DNA from: an uncultured bacterium | Lineage (GTDB): Bacteria > Bacillota > Clostridia > Lachnospirales > Lachnospiraceae | Assembly: GCA_905214955.1 (NCBI GenBank) | Contig: CAJMON010000005.1 | Location: forward strand, 1-64,000 | Reading direction: 5' to 3' | DNA length: 64,000 bases | Part shown: positions 17,018 to 25,605 of the stretch, piece after piece | Layout: every line of letters begins with the position of its first letter | How positions within the stretch are numbered: position 1 is the first letter of the stretch | Program-made: the position numbers and the translations under genes | Notes under the pieces: generated by a model | The model's input: the letters and a program-made list of their open reading frames with translations, nothing else | Database searches by the model: none | What the model was told of the DNA's origin: nothing

Positions 17018-19047
17018 AAAAAGGATTTTATGCAAAAATTGCCTGGCAGGGAATTCAGAAAAATAAAAATCTGTATACTCCCTACCTGTTTACCTGCATC
17101 GGTATGGTGATGATGTATTATATCATTGCATTTCTGGGAGAAAATAAGCTGGTGTCCACCATCCGGGGAGGCGCGACTGTCCAGATGATACTGGGACTTG
17201 GAGCTGTGGTTCTTCGGGTCTTTTCCCTGATTTTCTTATTCTACACCAATTCCTTTCTGATGAAACGAAGGAAAAAAGAATTTGGACTATACCATGTGTT
17301 GGGAATGGGAAAAGGAAATCTGACCAGAATTTTGGTCTGGGAAACTCTGATGATCGGCGGCATTTCCCTTGGAGCGGGATTGGTATCTGGTATTTTGTTT
17401 TCTAAGCTGGCAGAGCTGGGACTTCTGAATCTCATTGGTTCGGACATCGCCTATTCTCTGCGCATTGAAACATCTTCCATTTGGGAAACCTTTCTGTGCT
17501 TTGCCGTGATCTTTGTCCTGCTTTTGTTAAATTCCATTCGGCAGATTTGGTTTTCCAGTTCCATTGATCTTCTTCGCAGTGAAAATACAGGAGAGAAGCC
17601 GCCAAAGGCAAACTGGCTGCTGGCGCTTGCGGGAGCTTTGATCCTGGGAACCGCTTACTGGCTGGCACTTTCCATTCAGGATCCCTTGTCTGCCATGATG
17701 TGGTTTATTGTGGCAGTGATCCTGGTCATTGTGGCCACTTATCTGCTGTTTGTGGCAGGTTCTGTGGTGTTATGCCGTCTCTTACAGAAAAACAAAACAT
17801 ACTACTATAAAACCAATCATTTTGTGTCCGTTTCTTCCATGATTTACCGGATGAAACGAAACGGAGGCGGTCTGGCATCCATCTGTATTTTATCGACCAT
17901 GGTGCTGGTGATGCTCTCTGCAGTGACCTGCTTATATGGCGGAAAAGAGAACGTTTTGTCTGACCGGTATCCAAGAGATCTGATCGTTCAGATCACAGAA
18001 CCCGTATTTGACGAGGGCCAGGTGTTCGATGAAGAGCGGGAAGAAATCCGGAAGGATTTTGAAAACATTGTAAAAGAAAATAACAGAGAGACGGAGAACA
18101 TCTTAGATTATCAGTGGGTCTATTTCCGGGCTTACCGAAATGGAGAGACCATAGGAACGAATCCAGGCATGGAGAATGGAAATTTCACCGACTGTCAGGT
18201 GATGCTGGTAGATCTGGCAGAGTACAACGCCATGATGAATGCCTCCGAAAATTTGGAGCCGGATGAAGCACTGGCGTATGTGAATCAAAATGACAGTGTG
18301 GGAACGACACTGGCCATGGATGGCGGAAAAACCTACCATGTAAAAAAAATCCTGGATCAGTTTATGGGAAATGGGATGGCAGCTTACAGTGCGACTGTTA
18401 CGGTGATTCTGGTGGTGCCGGATTTGAAAGAGGCAGTGGAAAGCATTCCGGAAGGAGTGAACGCTGGCTGGACCTGGTATTATGGATTTGACCTTTCCGG
18501 GAAAAAAGATGCGGACAGCGAAGAAAGCATCGAAAAGGGAATGTTCAACAAACTGACAGAATTAACTGGACAGACATCTAGGGAAACCGCTTTGAGATAT
18601 CAGATCGAAAGCAGGGAAGTAAACCGTGCAGATTTTTACGGGCTGTATGGGGGAATCTTTTTCCTGGGCATTCTCCTGGGCATTGTCTTCTTATTTGCCA
18701 CTGTGCTGATTATGTACTATAAACAGATTTCTGAAGGGTATGAAGACCAGTCCCGGTTTGAAATTATGCAGAAAGTGGGAATGACGAAAAAAGACATTCA
18801 GAAAAGCATTCATTCCCAGATTCTGACGGTATTTTTCATGCCTCTTTTGGGAGCAGGACTCCACTTATGCTTTGCATTTCCTATGGTAGAAAAAATTCTG
18901 CTGATTTTTGGAATTGATAACCGCGTCCTCCTGATACAAATTTGTCTTGGATGTTTTGGTATCTTTGGCCTATTTTATGTGCTGGTCTACCAGATCACAT
19001 CCGGAGCCTATTACCGGATTGTCAGCGGGAAAAGGGAAAAACAGTAA
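17014..19047 (+). CDS. FtsX-like ABC permease, BceB-like
   Basis: 677 residues starting in an ATGA overlap with the ATPase, so the two are translationally coupled. About ten membrane helices are arranged as in BceB, with two FtsX blocks and a large extracellular domain (roughly residues 310-540) between helices 7 and 8 where substrates are thought to be sensed. FtsX signatures include RRKKEFGLYHVLGMGKG in the first block and FEIMQKVGMTKKDIQKS near the end. With the ATPase it forms the detoxification and sensing part of the Bce-type module. It meets the convergent kinase gene one base later, with no obvious terminator. Confidence 0.9.
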   Translation: MKKGFYAKIAWQGIQKNKNLYTPYLFTCIGMVMMYYIIAFLGENKLVSTIRGGATVQMILGLGAVVLRVFSLIFLFYTNSFLMKRRKKEFGLYHVLGMGKGNLTRILVWETLMIGGISLGAGLVSGILFSKLAELGLLNLIGSDIAYSLRIETSSIWETFLCFAVIFVLLLLNSIRQIWFSSSIDLLRSENTGEKPPKANWLLALAGALILGTAYWLALSIQDPLSAMMWFIVAVILVIVATYLLFVAGSVVLCRLLQKNKTYYYKTNHFVSVSSMIYRMKRNGGGLASICILSTMVLVMLSAVTCLYGGKENVLSDRYPRDLIVQITEPVFDEGQVFDEEREEIRKDFENIVKENNRETENILDYQWVYFRAYRNGETIGTNPGMENGNFTDCQVMLVDLAEYNAMMNASENLEPDEALAYVNQNDSVGTTLAMDGGKTYHVKKILDQFMGNGMAAYSATVTVILVVPDLKEAVESIPEGVNAGWTWYYGFDLSGKKDADSEESIEKGMFNKLTELTGQTSRETALRYQIESREVNRADFYGLYGGIFFLGILLGIVFLFATVLIMYYKQISEGYEDQSRFEIMQKVGMTKKDIQKSIHSQILTVFFMPLLGAGLHLCFAFPMVEKILLIFGIDNRVLLIQICLGCFGIFGLFYVLVYQITSGAYYRIVSGKREKQ

Positions 19048-19048
19048 G

Positions 19049-20233
19049 TCATGCTGGTTCATTGAAAGGATTTTTGGGAAGCACCACAGTAAAGATGGTT
19101 TCCTCCAGGGTGCTTTCTACGGAAATGGTTCCGTGGTGTGCCTCTACAATATCCTTTGCAATGGCAAGTCCCAAGCCGGAGCCGCCGGTTCTGGTAGAAC
19201 GGGAGCCGTCTAAGCGGTAGAATTTTTCAAAAATAGTATCTTTTGCATGGGCAGGGATGGGATCACCTTGATTGGAAAAACAGATCAGCACCTGGGGATT
19301 TTTGCCAGGAAAGGTTTCTTCACAGGCGGTGGCCCGGATGACCGTATTCTGGTAGCTGTAGGCAGCCGCATTTTTCAGAATGTTGTTAAAGACTCTGGCC
19401 AGTTTGTCGGCATCGCCGATGAATTCCAGGTCTGCGGGAACATCCACCTGAATCTGCTTTCCTTCCGGTTCCAGCATGGGATAAAATTCATCCGCCATCT
19501 GCAGCAGCATAGTGCGCAGATGCACCCGGCCGGGAGTCACCACGATTGCGTGGAGATTGTACCGGGTAATCTCAAAAAATTCATTGATGAGCTGTTCCAG
19601 ACGGTAAGATTTTTCCAGAGTAATGCCGATGTACTGTTCCCGGAGTTCTTCTGGGAGAGATGGGCTCTCATCTAACAGACACAGATAGCCGATGACAGAA
19701 GCCAGAGGGGTTTTCAGATCGTGGGCCAAGTAGGCGATGAGGTCATTCTTCTGCTGCATTTCCTGCTTTAAGAGAAGTTCTTTCTGGGCAGCCAGATTTT
19801 TTAAGGTCAGAATTTTCAGACCCAGAGTGGAAAATTCTCCGGAAAACACAGAAGGATCGGTTTCTGGGGCTGCAAGGGAGGTTTCCACCTGGGCGGCAAA
19901 ACGGGTGATGGTTTCTTCCGCCAGTTTTTTCGCTTTCCGGCGGGAGAGAAGATGAATGGCAAGACTGCCAAGAAAAAGAAGCAGAAACAGAGCAAAAAAT
20001 GAAAAACGCCGGAACGAAGAGCGGATGAAAACGGTGTAATACACAGCGTCGGATTGGGAAAACTCGGTCCGGATAAAGGTTCCTTCAAACCAGTCTAAAA
20101 AGACGCCGTTAAACACTTCATCTGCAAGAAAAAAGAATACACAGGTAATGAGAAAGGCACCTGCCGCAAATTTCAAAGCGGACAGGTCCTTTTTCTTGCC
20201 TGGCTGCTTTTCTTTTCTGGATCTTTTACTCAT
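19049..20233 (-). CDS. Sensor histidine kinase, VanS-like
   Basis: 394 residues with two membrane helices (about 21-38 and 78-95) around a short extracellular loop, a HAMP-like linker, the phospho-acceptor H171 in AHDLKTPLASVIGYL, an N box (NNILKNAA), and GGSGLGLAIAK. The pattern IAYLAHDLKTPL resembles VanS/VncS kinases, but no vanHAX-type resistance genes lie in the window, so the signal and targets are unknown. Its start overlaps the end of the regulator gene by 8 bp, so the pair is coupled. Confidence 0.85.
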   Translation of the reverse strand: MSKRSRKEKQPGKKKDLSALKFAAGAFLITCVFFFLADEVFNGVFLDWFEGTFIRTEFSQSDAVYYTVFIRSSFRRFSFFALFLLLFLGSLAIHLLSRRKAKKLAEETITRFAAQVETSLAAPETDPSVFSGEFSTLGLKILTLKNLAAQKELLLKQEMQQKNDLIAYLAHDLKTPLASVIGYLCLLDESPSLPEELREQYIGITLEKSYRLEQLINEFFEITRYNLHAIVVTPGRVHLRTMLLQMADEFYPMLEPEGKQIQVDVPADLEFIGDADKLARVFNNILKNAAAYSYQNTVIRATACEETFPGKNPQVLICFSNQGDPIPAHAKDTIFEKFYRLDGSRSTRTGGSGLGLAIAKDIVEAHHGTISVESTLEETIFTVVLPKNPFNEPA

Positions 20234-20930
20234 CGATGCGATACCCCACTCCCCAGACCGTTTTGATGTATTTTGGATGTTCTGCAGAATCTTTCATTTT
20301 GGAACGAAGATGCCGGATATGTACCATCACGGTATTTCCGGAATTTTCATAGTATTTTTCTTTCCACACCTGAAAAAACAGATCCTCGGAGCTCACCACT
20401 TTTCCAAGATTCTGGCATAGAATCTGGAGAATGGAAAATTCCGTGGGAGTCAGGGAAAGCTCTCGCTCATTTAAGGTGCATTCGTGCCGGGCAGTATCCA
20501 GGGTAAGCCCCCGGATGGTGATGACTGGGTCCGGATCGTCCTCTTTGGCAGAAGCAATCCGGTCATACCGGTTGGTGCGGCGTAAGTTTGCCTTGATTCT
20601 GGCCATCAGTTCTAAGGGGCGGAAAGGCTTGGTAATGTAGTCATCGGCACCCATGGTAAATCCGGTGATCTGGTCGGTTTCACTGTCTCTGGCGGTAAGC
20701 ATGAGAATGGGAAAGGTGTAAACTTCCCGGATTTTCCGGCAGATGGCAAAGCCATCCATGTCCGGAAGCATGATGTCCAGCACAGCCAGGTCAATGCGGG
20801 TGTTCTTTAAGCAGGAGAGAGCATCCTTTCCATTATAAAACTTATAGACCTGAAAATTTTCATTCTTCAGGTACACTTCAATCAGGTCGGTAATGGACTT
20901 CTCATCGTCAACAACAAGGATGTTTGGCAT
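20226..20930 (-). CDS. OmpR-family response regulator, VanR-like
   Basis: 234 residues: receiver domain with D8-D9, phosphoacceptor D52 (VLDIMLPDMDG) and Lys in TKPFRP, then a winged helix (LTPTEFSILQILCQNLGKVVSSEDLF, split). It is most like VanR/VncR regulators. AAAGGA lies 8 bases before the ATG. It follows rqcH on the same strand with only 26 bases between, and those bases carry the 16-bp MITE-end copy described separately, so the gene may be read with rqcH. Confidence 0.87.
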   Translation of the reverse strand: MPNILVVDDEKSITDLIEVYLKNENFQVYKFYNGKDALSCLKNTRIDLAVLDIMLPDMDGFAICRKIREVYTFPILMLTARDSETDQITGFTMGADDYITKPFRPLELMARIKANLRRTNRYDRIASAKEDDPDPVITIRGLTLDTARHECTLNERELSLTPTEFSILQILCQNLGKVVSSEDLFFQVWKEKYYENSGNTVMVHIRHLRSKMKDSAEHPKYIKTVWGVGYRIDE

Positions 20931-20945
20931 GGAGGGGATCCTTTC

Positions 20946-20961
20946 TGTACGCTGTACTAGT
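20946..20961. repeat. 16-bp copy of a MITE end on the rqcH stop codon
   Basis: TGTACGCTGTACTAGT here is identical to 59261-59276, the right end of the second MITE-like element. The CTAG supplies the TAG stop of rqcH. A chance match of this length in 64 kb is very unlikely, so this may be a relic of an excised or decayed element, or a shared target. Confidence 0.5.
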
Positions 20962-22693
20962 CAATCCGGGAAATTCCGGAAATGTCGGAGTCAATCACCA
21001 TGGAATAATTGGTATGGTAAATGACAAATCCCGGCGCACCACCATTGGCTTTTTTTACGTGTTTCTTTTCTACATAATCAATCTCGACTTTGTCGCCGCC
21101 CCGGTTTTTGGAATACCAGGCAGCAAGCCTTGCTGCTTCTTCAAAGGTGGTATCCGGAAGCTCAGCTCCACCGGATTTTACAATAACGTGAGAGCCAGGG
21201 CAGCCTTTTGCGTGGAACCACCAGTCATTTCCCACTGCAAATTTAAAGGTCAGTTCTTCGTTCTGAAGATTGTTTTTTCCAACATAGATATCAAATCCAT
21301 CACTGGAAACATAGTGGAAGGGTTTAGAGGTGATTTTTACTTTTTTGCCGGTACCTTTGCGGCGGATGTAACCGTACTGGATCATCTCCTCCTTGATCTG
21401 TACCAGGTCAGCCTCTGACAGGGCAATGTCCAGGGCAGTGCTGATGGACTCTAAGTGGTCGATTTCCGCCTTAGTCTGAGTAATCAGCTCGGATAAAGCT
21501 TCATAGGTACGTTTTAATTTGTTGTACCGGTCAAAGTTTTTCTGGGCATTTTCACGGGCAGAGAGGGTGGGATCCAGAGGAATGGTGACCATTTCATTGG
21601 TGTAATAGTTTAAGGCTTCCAGCTTTTTGGCACCTTCATCCAGACCGTATCCATAGGTGTTGATGAGTTCGCCGTACACCCGGTATTTGTCCCGCTTTTC
21701 CGTATCCTTTAACTGGCGCAGCTGCAGGTCGTATTTTTTCCGGTTCCGGTCTAAGGCAGTGCCAACAATCCGGCGCAGGTCTGTAGAGCGCTGGCGGATC
21801 CGGGTGATGGTGTTTTTCATGGCGTAGTATTCTTCCAGGGTGCTGGAGATACTGGAAAATTCTTTGGAAACAAGATCCTGGTACTGAGTCAGCTCCACGC
21901 AGGAAAACTCGATGGGTTCTTTTCCTTTATAGATAATATTAGGATGAAAGTTCCCGGCTTTGACTTCTTCTATCAGACGGGAGAAGGTGTGGTAAAGATG
22001 CACCTGCTCTAAGTCCGAAAAGCTTAAAGCACTCTGGGAGGACTCCAGGGAACAGCGGTGGCAGATCTCTTCTGCAATGAGAGGGCTGATGCCAGTGAGG
22101 GTCATGTACAGAGCCTTGGCAAGAGGAAGAGGCTTCTGGCAGACAGTGGCACGGAAGCGCTCCTCCGTAATCGTCAAGGGATCTTCCTTATCCTGGGTGT
22201 GGGGAATGAAATACTGCCGTCCCGGAAGCACTTCACGGACAGAACTCATCTGCAGGGAAACGTGCTTGATACTGTCTAAAATCATGCCGTCCTCTGTGCA
22301 GAAGATGAGATTGCTGTGCTTTCCCATGATTTCCAAGATCAGAAGCTTGCGGCAGGTGTCCCCCAGCTCGTTTAAATGCTCGATTTCAAAATTGATGATG
22401 CGCTCCAAGCCTGGCTGCCAGATACGTAAAATTTTGCCGCTGCCGATGTGCTTGCGAAGCAGCATACAGAAATTGGGGGCAGTCAAAGGACCCTGCTTAT
22501 TGCTCTGGGTCAGGTAGATCAGAGGAAGGCTTGCGTCTGCGGAAAGCAGCAGGCGGTACTGGGTCCGCTGGTTTTTTATAGTAATCATCAGCTCGTCGTT
22601 TTCGGGCTGTGCGATTTTGTTGATTTTTCCGCCTTCGATGGTATCTTTTAATTCTTTCACCATGCCGGCGATCATAATTCCGTCAAGTGCCAT
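20957..22693 (-). CDS. rqcH: NFACT protein RqcH (ribosome quality control)
   Basis: 578 residues. RqcH binds stalled 50S subunits and recruits tRNA-Ala to add alanine tails that mark the nascent chain for degradation; older annotations call the family fibronectin-binding. NFACT-N opens the protein (MALDGIMIAGMVKEL, then GGKINKIAQP), a coiled-coil middle has the family stretch FDRYNKLKRTYEAL, and the C-terminal NFACT-R domain contains GNDWWFHAKGCPGSHVIVKSG and RGGDKVEIDYVEKKHVKKANG. The start is supported by an AGGAG on the minus strand and a divergent promoter. The stop lies in the 16-bp MITE-end copy. Confidence 0.9.
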   Translation of the reverse strand: MALDGIMIAGMVKELKDTIEGGKINKIAQPENDELMITIKNQRTQYRLLLSADASLPLIYLTQSNKQGPLTAPNFCMLLRKHIGSGKILRIWQPGLERIINFEIEHLNELGDTCRKLLILEIMGKHSNLIFCTEDGMILDSIKHVSLQMSSVREVLPGRQYFIPHTQDKEDPLTITEERFRATVCQKPLPLAKALYMTLTGISPLIAEEICHRCSLESSQSALSFSDLEQVHLYHTFSRLIEEVKAGNFHPNIIYKGKEPIEFSCVELTQYQDLVSKEFSSISSTLEEYYAMKNTITRIRQRSTDLRRIVGTALDRNRKKYDLQLRQLKDTEKRDKYRVYGELINTYGYGLDEGAKKLEALNYYTNEMVTIPLDPTLSARENAQKNFDRYNKLKRTYEALSELITQTKAEIDHLESISTALDIALSEADLVQIKEEMIQYGYIRRKGTGKKVKITSKPFHYVSSDGFDIYVGKNNLQNEELTFKFAVGNDWWFHAKGCPGSHVIVKSGGAELPDTTFEEAARLAAWYSKNRGGDKVEIDYVEKKHVKKANGGAPGFVIYHTNYSMVIDSDISGISRID

Positions 22694-22729
22694 AGTCGTT
22701 ACTCCTGTTCTGTAAAAGTGGCTCCTGCT

Positions 22730-22758
22730 ATTATAGCACGTTCCGAAAGGATGAGCAA
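22730..22758 (-). promoter_or_regulatory. rqcH promoter
   Basis: On the minus strand TTGCTC (22753-22758), 17 bp, TATAAT (22730-22735), with TGC before the -10. Confidence 0.65.
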
Positions 22759-22776
22759 CAAAGAAAGGATTGTTGC

Positions 22777-22805
22777 TTGACGGAGCACTTGATTTGCACT
22801 ATAAT
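22777..22805 (+). promoter_or_regulatory. Promoter of the yicC-remA-gmk-rpoZ operon
   Basis: TTGACG (22777-22782), 17 bp, TATAAT (22800-22805). It is back-to-back with the rqcH promoter, not overlapping it, and excludes the in-frame start at 22770. Confidence 0.8.
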
Positions 22806-22859
22806 GTTTTTAATGTGGCATACCATGCGGCAAATCTGAAAAAGCGAGAGAGTAATCTT

Positions 22860-23738
22860 ATGATAAAAAGTATGACAGGCTTTGGAAGAAGTGAGATCCA
22901 GCAGGGAGCTCACAAGTTTACGGTAGAGATGAAATCCGTAAACCACCGGTATTTCGATGTGAATATTCGAATGCCGAAAAAGCTGAATTTTTTTGAAGCA
23001 GCCATCCGCGGTATCCTGAAGGAGTATATCCAGAGGGGAAAAGTGGATGTCTTTATTTCTTATGAAGATCTGACAGAAACAAACGTGTCGTTAAAGTACA
23101 ACGAGGCAGTGGCAGCCCAGTATGTGCGGTACCATAAGCAGATGGCAGAGACTTTTGGAATTCCCTTTGACCTGACAGTATCCGGTCTTGGACGCTGCCC
23201 GGAGGTCTTTACCATGGAAGAAGAAGCCGTGGATGAAGACGAGATCTGGACGGTTTTGGAGAAGGCCCTGCGGGAGGCCTGCATTTCCTTCTCAGAAACC
23301 AGACAGCGGGAAGGCAGCCACTTAGCAGAAGACCTGTTAGACAAGCTTCAGGGCATGGAAGAGCAGGTTCAGGCAGTGGAAGAGCGGTATCCGGCGATTA
23401 TGGCAGAGTACCGGGAAAAGCTGGAGACCAAGGTAGCGGAGCTTTTGGGGGATACCCAGGCAGAGGAAGGACGGATCGCAGCGGAAGTGGTGCTGTATGC
23501 AGATAAGATCTGCACAGACGAGGAGACGGTGCGGTTAAGGAGCCATATCCAGTCCGCCAGAAAAGAGCTGACCCAGGGGGGCGCTGTGGGGCGCAAGCTG
23601 GATTTTATTGCCCAGGAGATGAACCGGGAGGCCAATACCATTTTATCAAAAGCAAACGATCTGTTTACTTCTGATACGGCCATCAATCTGAAAACAGAAA
23701 TTGAGAAGGTCCGGGAGCAGATCCAGAATATTGAATAA
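22860..23738 (+). CDS. yicC: YicC/YloC-family endoribonuclease
   Basis: 292 residues. The N-terminus MIKSMTGFGRSE is the family signature and fixes the start at 22860, downstream of the promoter; only a weak GAGAG ribosome site precedes it. The C-terminal part has the conserved EMNREANTILSKAND region. Family members cut RNA and influence small-RNA turnover. As in many Firmicutes it heads an operon with remA, gmk and rpoZ. Confidence 0.9.
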   Translation: MIKSMTGFGRSEIQQGAHKFTVEMKSVNHRYFDVNIRMPKKLNFFEAAIRGILKEYIQRGKVDVFISYEDLTETNVSLKYNEAVAAQYVRYHKQMAETFGIPFDLTVSGLGRCPEVFTMEEEAVDEDEIWTVLEKALREACISFSETRQREGSHLAEDLLDKLQGMEEQVQAVEERYPAIMAEYREKLETKVAELLGDTQAEEGRIAAEVVLYADKICTDEETVRLRSHIQSARKELTQGGAVGRKLDFIAQEMNREANTILSKANDLFTSDTAINLKTEIEKVREQIQNIE

Positions 23739-23755
23739 GATGCCGGGAGGAGCAC

Positions 23756-24028
23756 ATGGCGTTTGTTAATATCGGTTTTGGAAATATGGTAAATTCTGAC
23801 AAGATCGTCGCAATCGTAAGTCCGGACGCGGCCCCCATCAAACGGCTGGTGCAGCACGCAAAGGAAGCGGGCACTGCCATTGATGCTACCCAGGGGCGCA
23901 GGACCAAGTCTGTGATGATTACAGAAGGAGACCATGTGGTTTTATCGGCGCTTCAGCCGGATACAATACAAAAACGGTTTCAGATTGTGGGTGAGCCGGT
24001 TCAGAAAGGTGAGGAAAATGAAGAATAA
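23756..24028 (+). CDS. remA: Extracellular matrix regulator RemA (DUF370)
   Basis: 90 residues with the family core NIGFGNMVNSDKIVAIVSPD and ATQGRRTKSVMI. In Bacillus, RemA is a ring-forming DNA-binding protein that activates biofilm matrix and osmoprotection genes. The Arg-rich strand (GRRTKS) is the DNA-contact part. The gene lies 17 bases after yicC with GGGAGGAG as ribosome site, and its end overlaps gmk by 11 bases. Confidence 0.92.
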   Translation: MAFVNIGFGNMVNSDKIVAIVSPDAAPIKRLVQHAKEAGTAIDATQGRRTKSVMITEGDHVVLSALQPDTIQKRFQIVGEPVQKGEENEE

Positions 24029-24656
24029 AGGGATTCTGACAGTGATTTCCGGGTTTTCCGGAGCTGGAAAGGGGACGCTGATGAAGCGGCTTTTGACCCT
24101 GCATCCGCAGGAGTATGCGCTTTCCATTTCTGCGACTACCAGAGCACCGCGTCCTGGAGAAGAAGAGGGAAGAGAGTATTTTTTCAAGACAAAAGAAGCC
24201 TTTGAAGAGATGATTGCCCAGGATGCATTTATCGAATACGCCTGTTATGTAGAAAATTACTACGGCACGCCGCAGAATTTTGTGGATAAGAACCTGGAGG
24301 CAGGGAAAAATGTCCTCCTTGAAATTGAAATCCAGGGTGCTATGAAGATCCGGGAAAAACGTCCGGATGCAGTCCTTCTCTTTGTGACGCCGCCGGATGC
24401 GGATACGTTAAGGGCGCGCCTGGAAGGCAGACAGACGGAGACTAAGGAAGTTGTAGAAGCCCGTCTTGCAAGAGCTGCCCAGGAATCAGAGGGCATGGAT
24501 CAATATGACTATCTGGTCGTCAATGACGATCTGGATACCTGTGTGGAGGAGATGCATCAGATCATCCGGTCTGAGCGTTTCCGTACCAAACGAAACACAC
24601 AGTTTATAGAAAAAATTCAGAAAGATGTTCAGAAATTTTCGAAAGGAGAAAACTAA
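24018..24656 (+). CDS. gmk: Guanylate kinase
   Basis: 212 residues; converts GMP to GDP with ATP. The P-loop GFSGAGKG is at 12-19, and the GMP-binding part has SATTRAPRPGEEEGREYFF in the family pattern. The start at 24018 overlaps the end of remA and has GGTGAGG before it; a longer frame from 23934 would lie within remA. The gene is translationally linked to remA and followed by rpoZ after 3 bases. Confidence 0.95.
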   Translation: MKNKGILTVISGFSGAGKGTLMKRLLTLHPQEYALSISATTRAPRPGEEEGREYFFKTKEAFEEMIAQDAFIEYACYVENYYGTPQNFVDKNLEAGKNVLLEIEIQGAMKIREKRPDAVLLFVTPPDADTLRARLEGRQTETKEVVEARLARAAQESEGMDQYDYLVVNDDLDTCVEEMHQIIRSERFRTKRNTQFIEKIQKDVQKFSKGEN

Positions 24657-24659
24657 ATT

Positions 24660-24932
24660 ATGCTGCATCCATCTTACACAGACTTAATGAAAATCGTAAA
24701 CAGTGAGGTAGAAGAGGGAGATACTCCGGTTGTCAACAGCCGTTATTCCATCGTTATGGCAACTGCAAAACGCGCAAGACAGATCATTGACGGAGCAGAG
24801 CCCCTGGTTTACAGTGCAGGAAAGAAACCGCTTTCCATTGCAGTGGAAGAACTGGCAAAAGGAAAAATGAAGATCCTCGGTGAAAGAGAAGAGGATGAAA
24901 ACGAGGAAGAAGAGATCCAGATCACCGAGTAA
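24660..24932 (+). CDS. rpoZ: RNA polymerase omega subunit
   Basis: 90 residues. The conserved core NSRYSIVMATAKRARQI and KPLSIAVEELAKGKM is present; omega helps assemble RNA polymerase by holding the beta-prime subunit. The tail is strongly acidic. AAAGGAG precedes the ATG, and the gene follows gmk by 3 bases, the usual order. Confidence 0.95.
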   Translation: MLHPSYTDLMKIVNSEVEEGDTPVVNSRYSIVMATAKRARQIIDGAEPLVYSAGKKPLSIAVEELAKGKMKILGEREEDENEEEEIQITE

Positions 24933-24951
24933 TACCGGATGGAGGAAGACT

Positions 24952-25584
24952 ATGGAGCAGTTAAGAGGCTATAGTAAGGGGTATTATTTCAGCGCAGTGG
25001 CCAGCATGATCTTGGGAGCAGCTCTTCTGGTGTGGCCGGAGACGTCCATGCAGACATTCTGCTATACCCTGGGAGCTGTCAGTGTAATTTTCGGCCTGGT
25101 AAAGATTATTATGTATTTTACCAGAGACCGGATGGAGTCCCTGATGGAGCCGGATCTGGTGGTTGGAATCAGTGTGCTGGCATTCGGCGCATTTGTTCTG
25201 CTGAAATCGCAGTTTGTTCTCTCAGTGCTTCCGTTCTTTACCGGTGTATTTCTGCTGATTGGCGGTGTGGTAAAGCTTCAGGGCGCCTTGGATTTGAAGC
25301 GTCTGGGCTTTGGTGCATGGTGGCTGATTCTTCTGATCGCTCTGGCCATGTTTGTCCTGGGAGGTGTTCTGGTAGCTAATCCTTTTGAGGCGGCCAGGGT
25401 TGTGGTGATTTTAATCGGCACAGGCCTTTTGGCAGACGGGCTGGCCAATTTATTCAACCTTCTTATGATCACCCATCTGTTCAAAAAAGCCAAACAGAAA
25501 AAGGCAGAGCAGGAGGCTGTGATTGTGGAGGCCCATGAAGTGGTTTCAAGGGAAGACCGGAAAGAATTTCCTGCGAAAAAGTAA
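24952..25584 (+). CDS. DUF308/HdeD-like membrane protein
   Basis: 210 residues with six membrane helices in three pairs, each pair separated by short loops, and a charged C-terminal tail rich in Lys and Glu. The DUF308 family includes HdeD, linked with acid resistance in enterobacteria; the job in Firmicutes is unknown. ATG 24952 has GGAGGA at 24941-24946; the longer frame from 24880 would overlap rpoZ. Confidence 0.8.
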   Translation: MEQLRGYSKGYYFSAVASMILGAALLVWPETSMQTFCYTLGAVSVIFGLVKIIMYFTRDRMESLMEPDLVVGISVLAFGAFVLLKSQFVLSVLPFFTGVFLLIGGVVKLQGALDLKRLGFGAWWLILLIALAMFVLGGVLVANPFEAARVVVILIGTGLLADGLANLFNLLMITHLFKKAKQKKAEQEAVIVEAHEVVSREDRKEFPAKK

Positions 25585-25605
25585 GAAAAGACATAAGGAG
25601 TTTAC

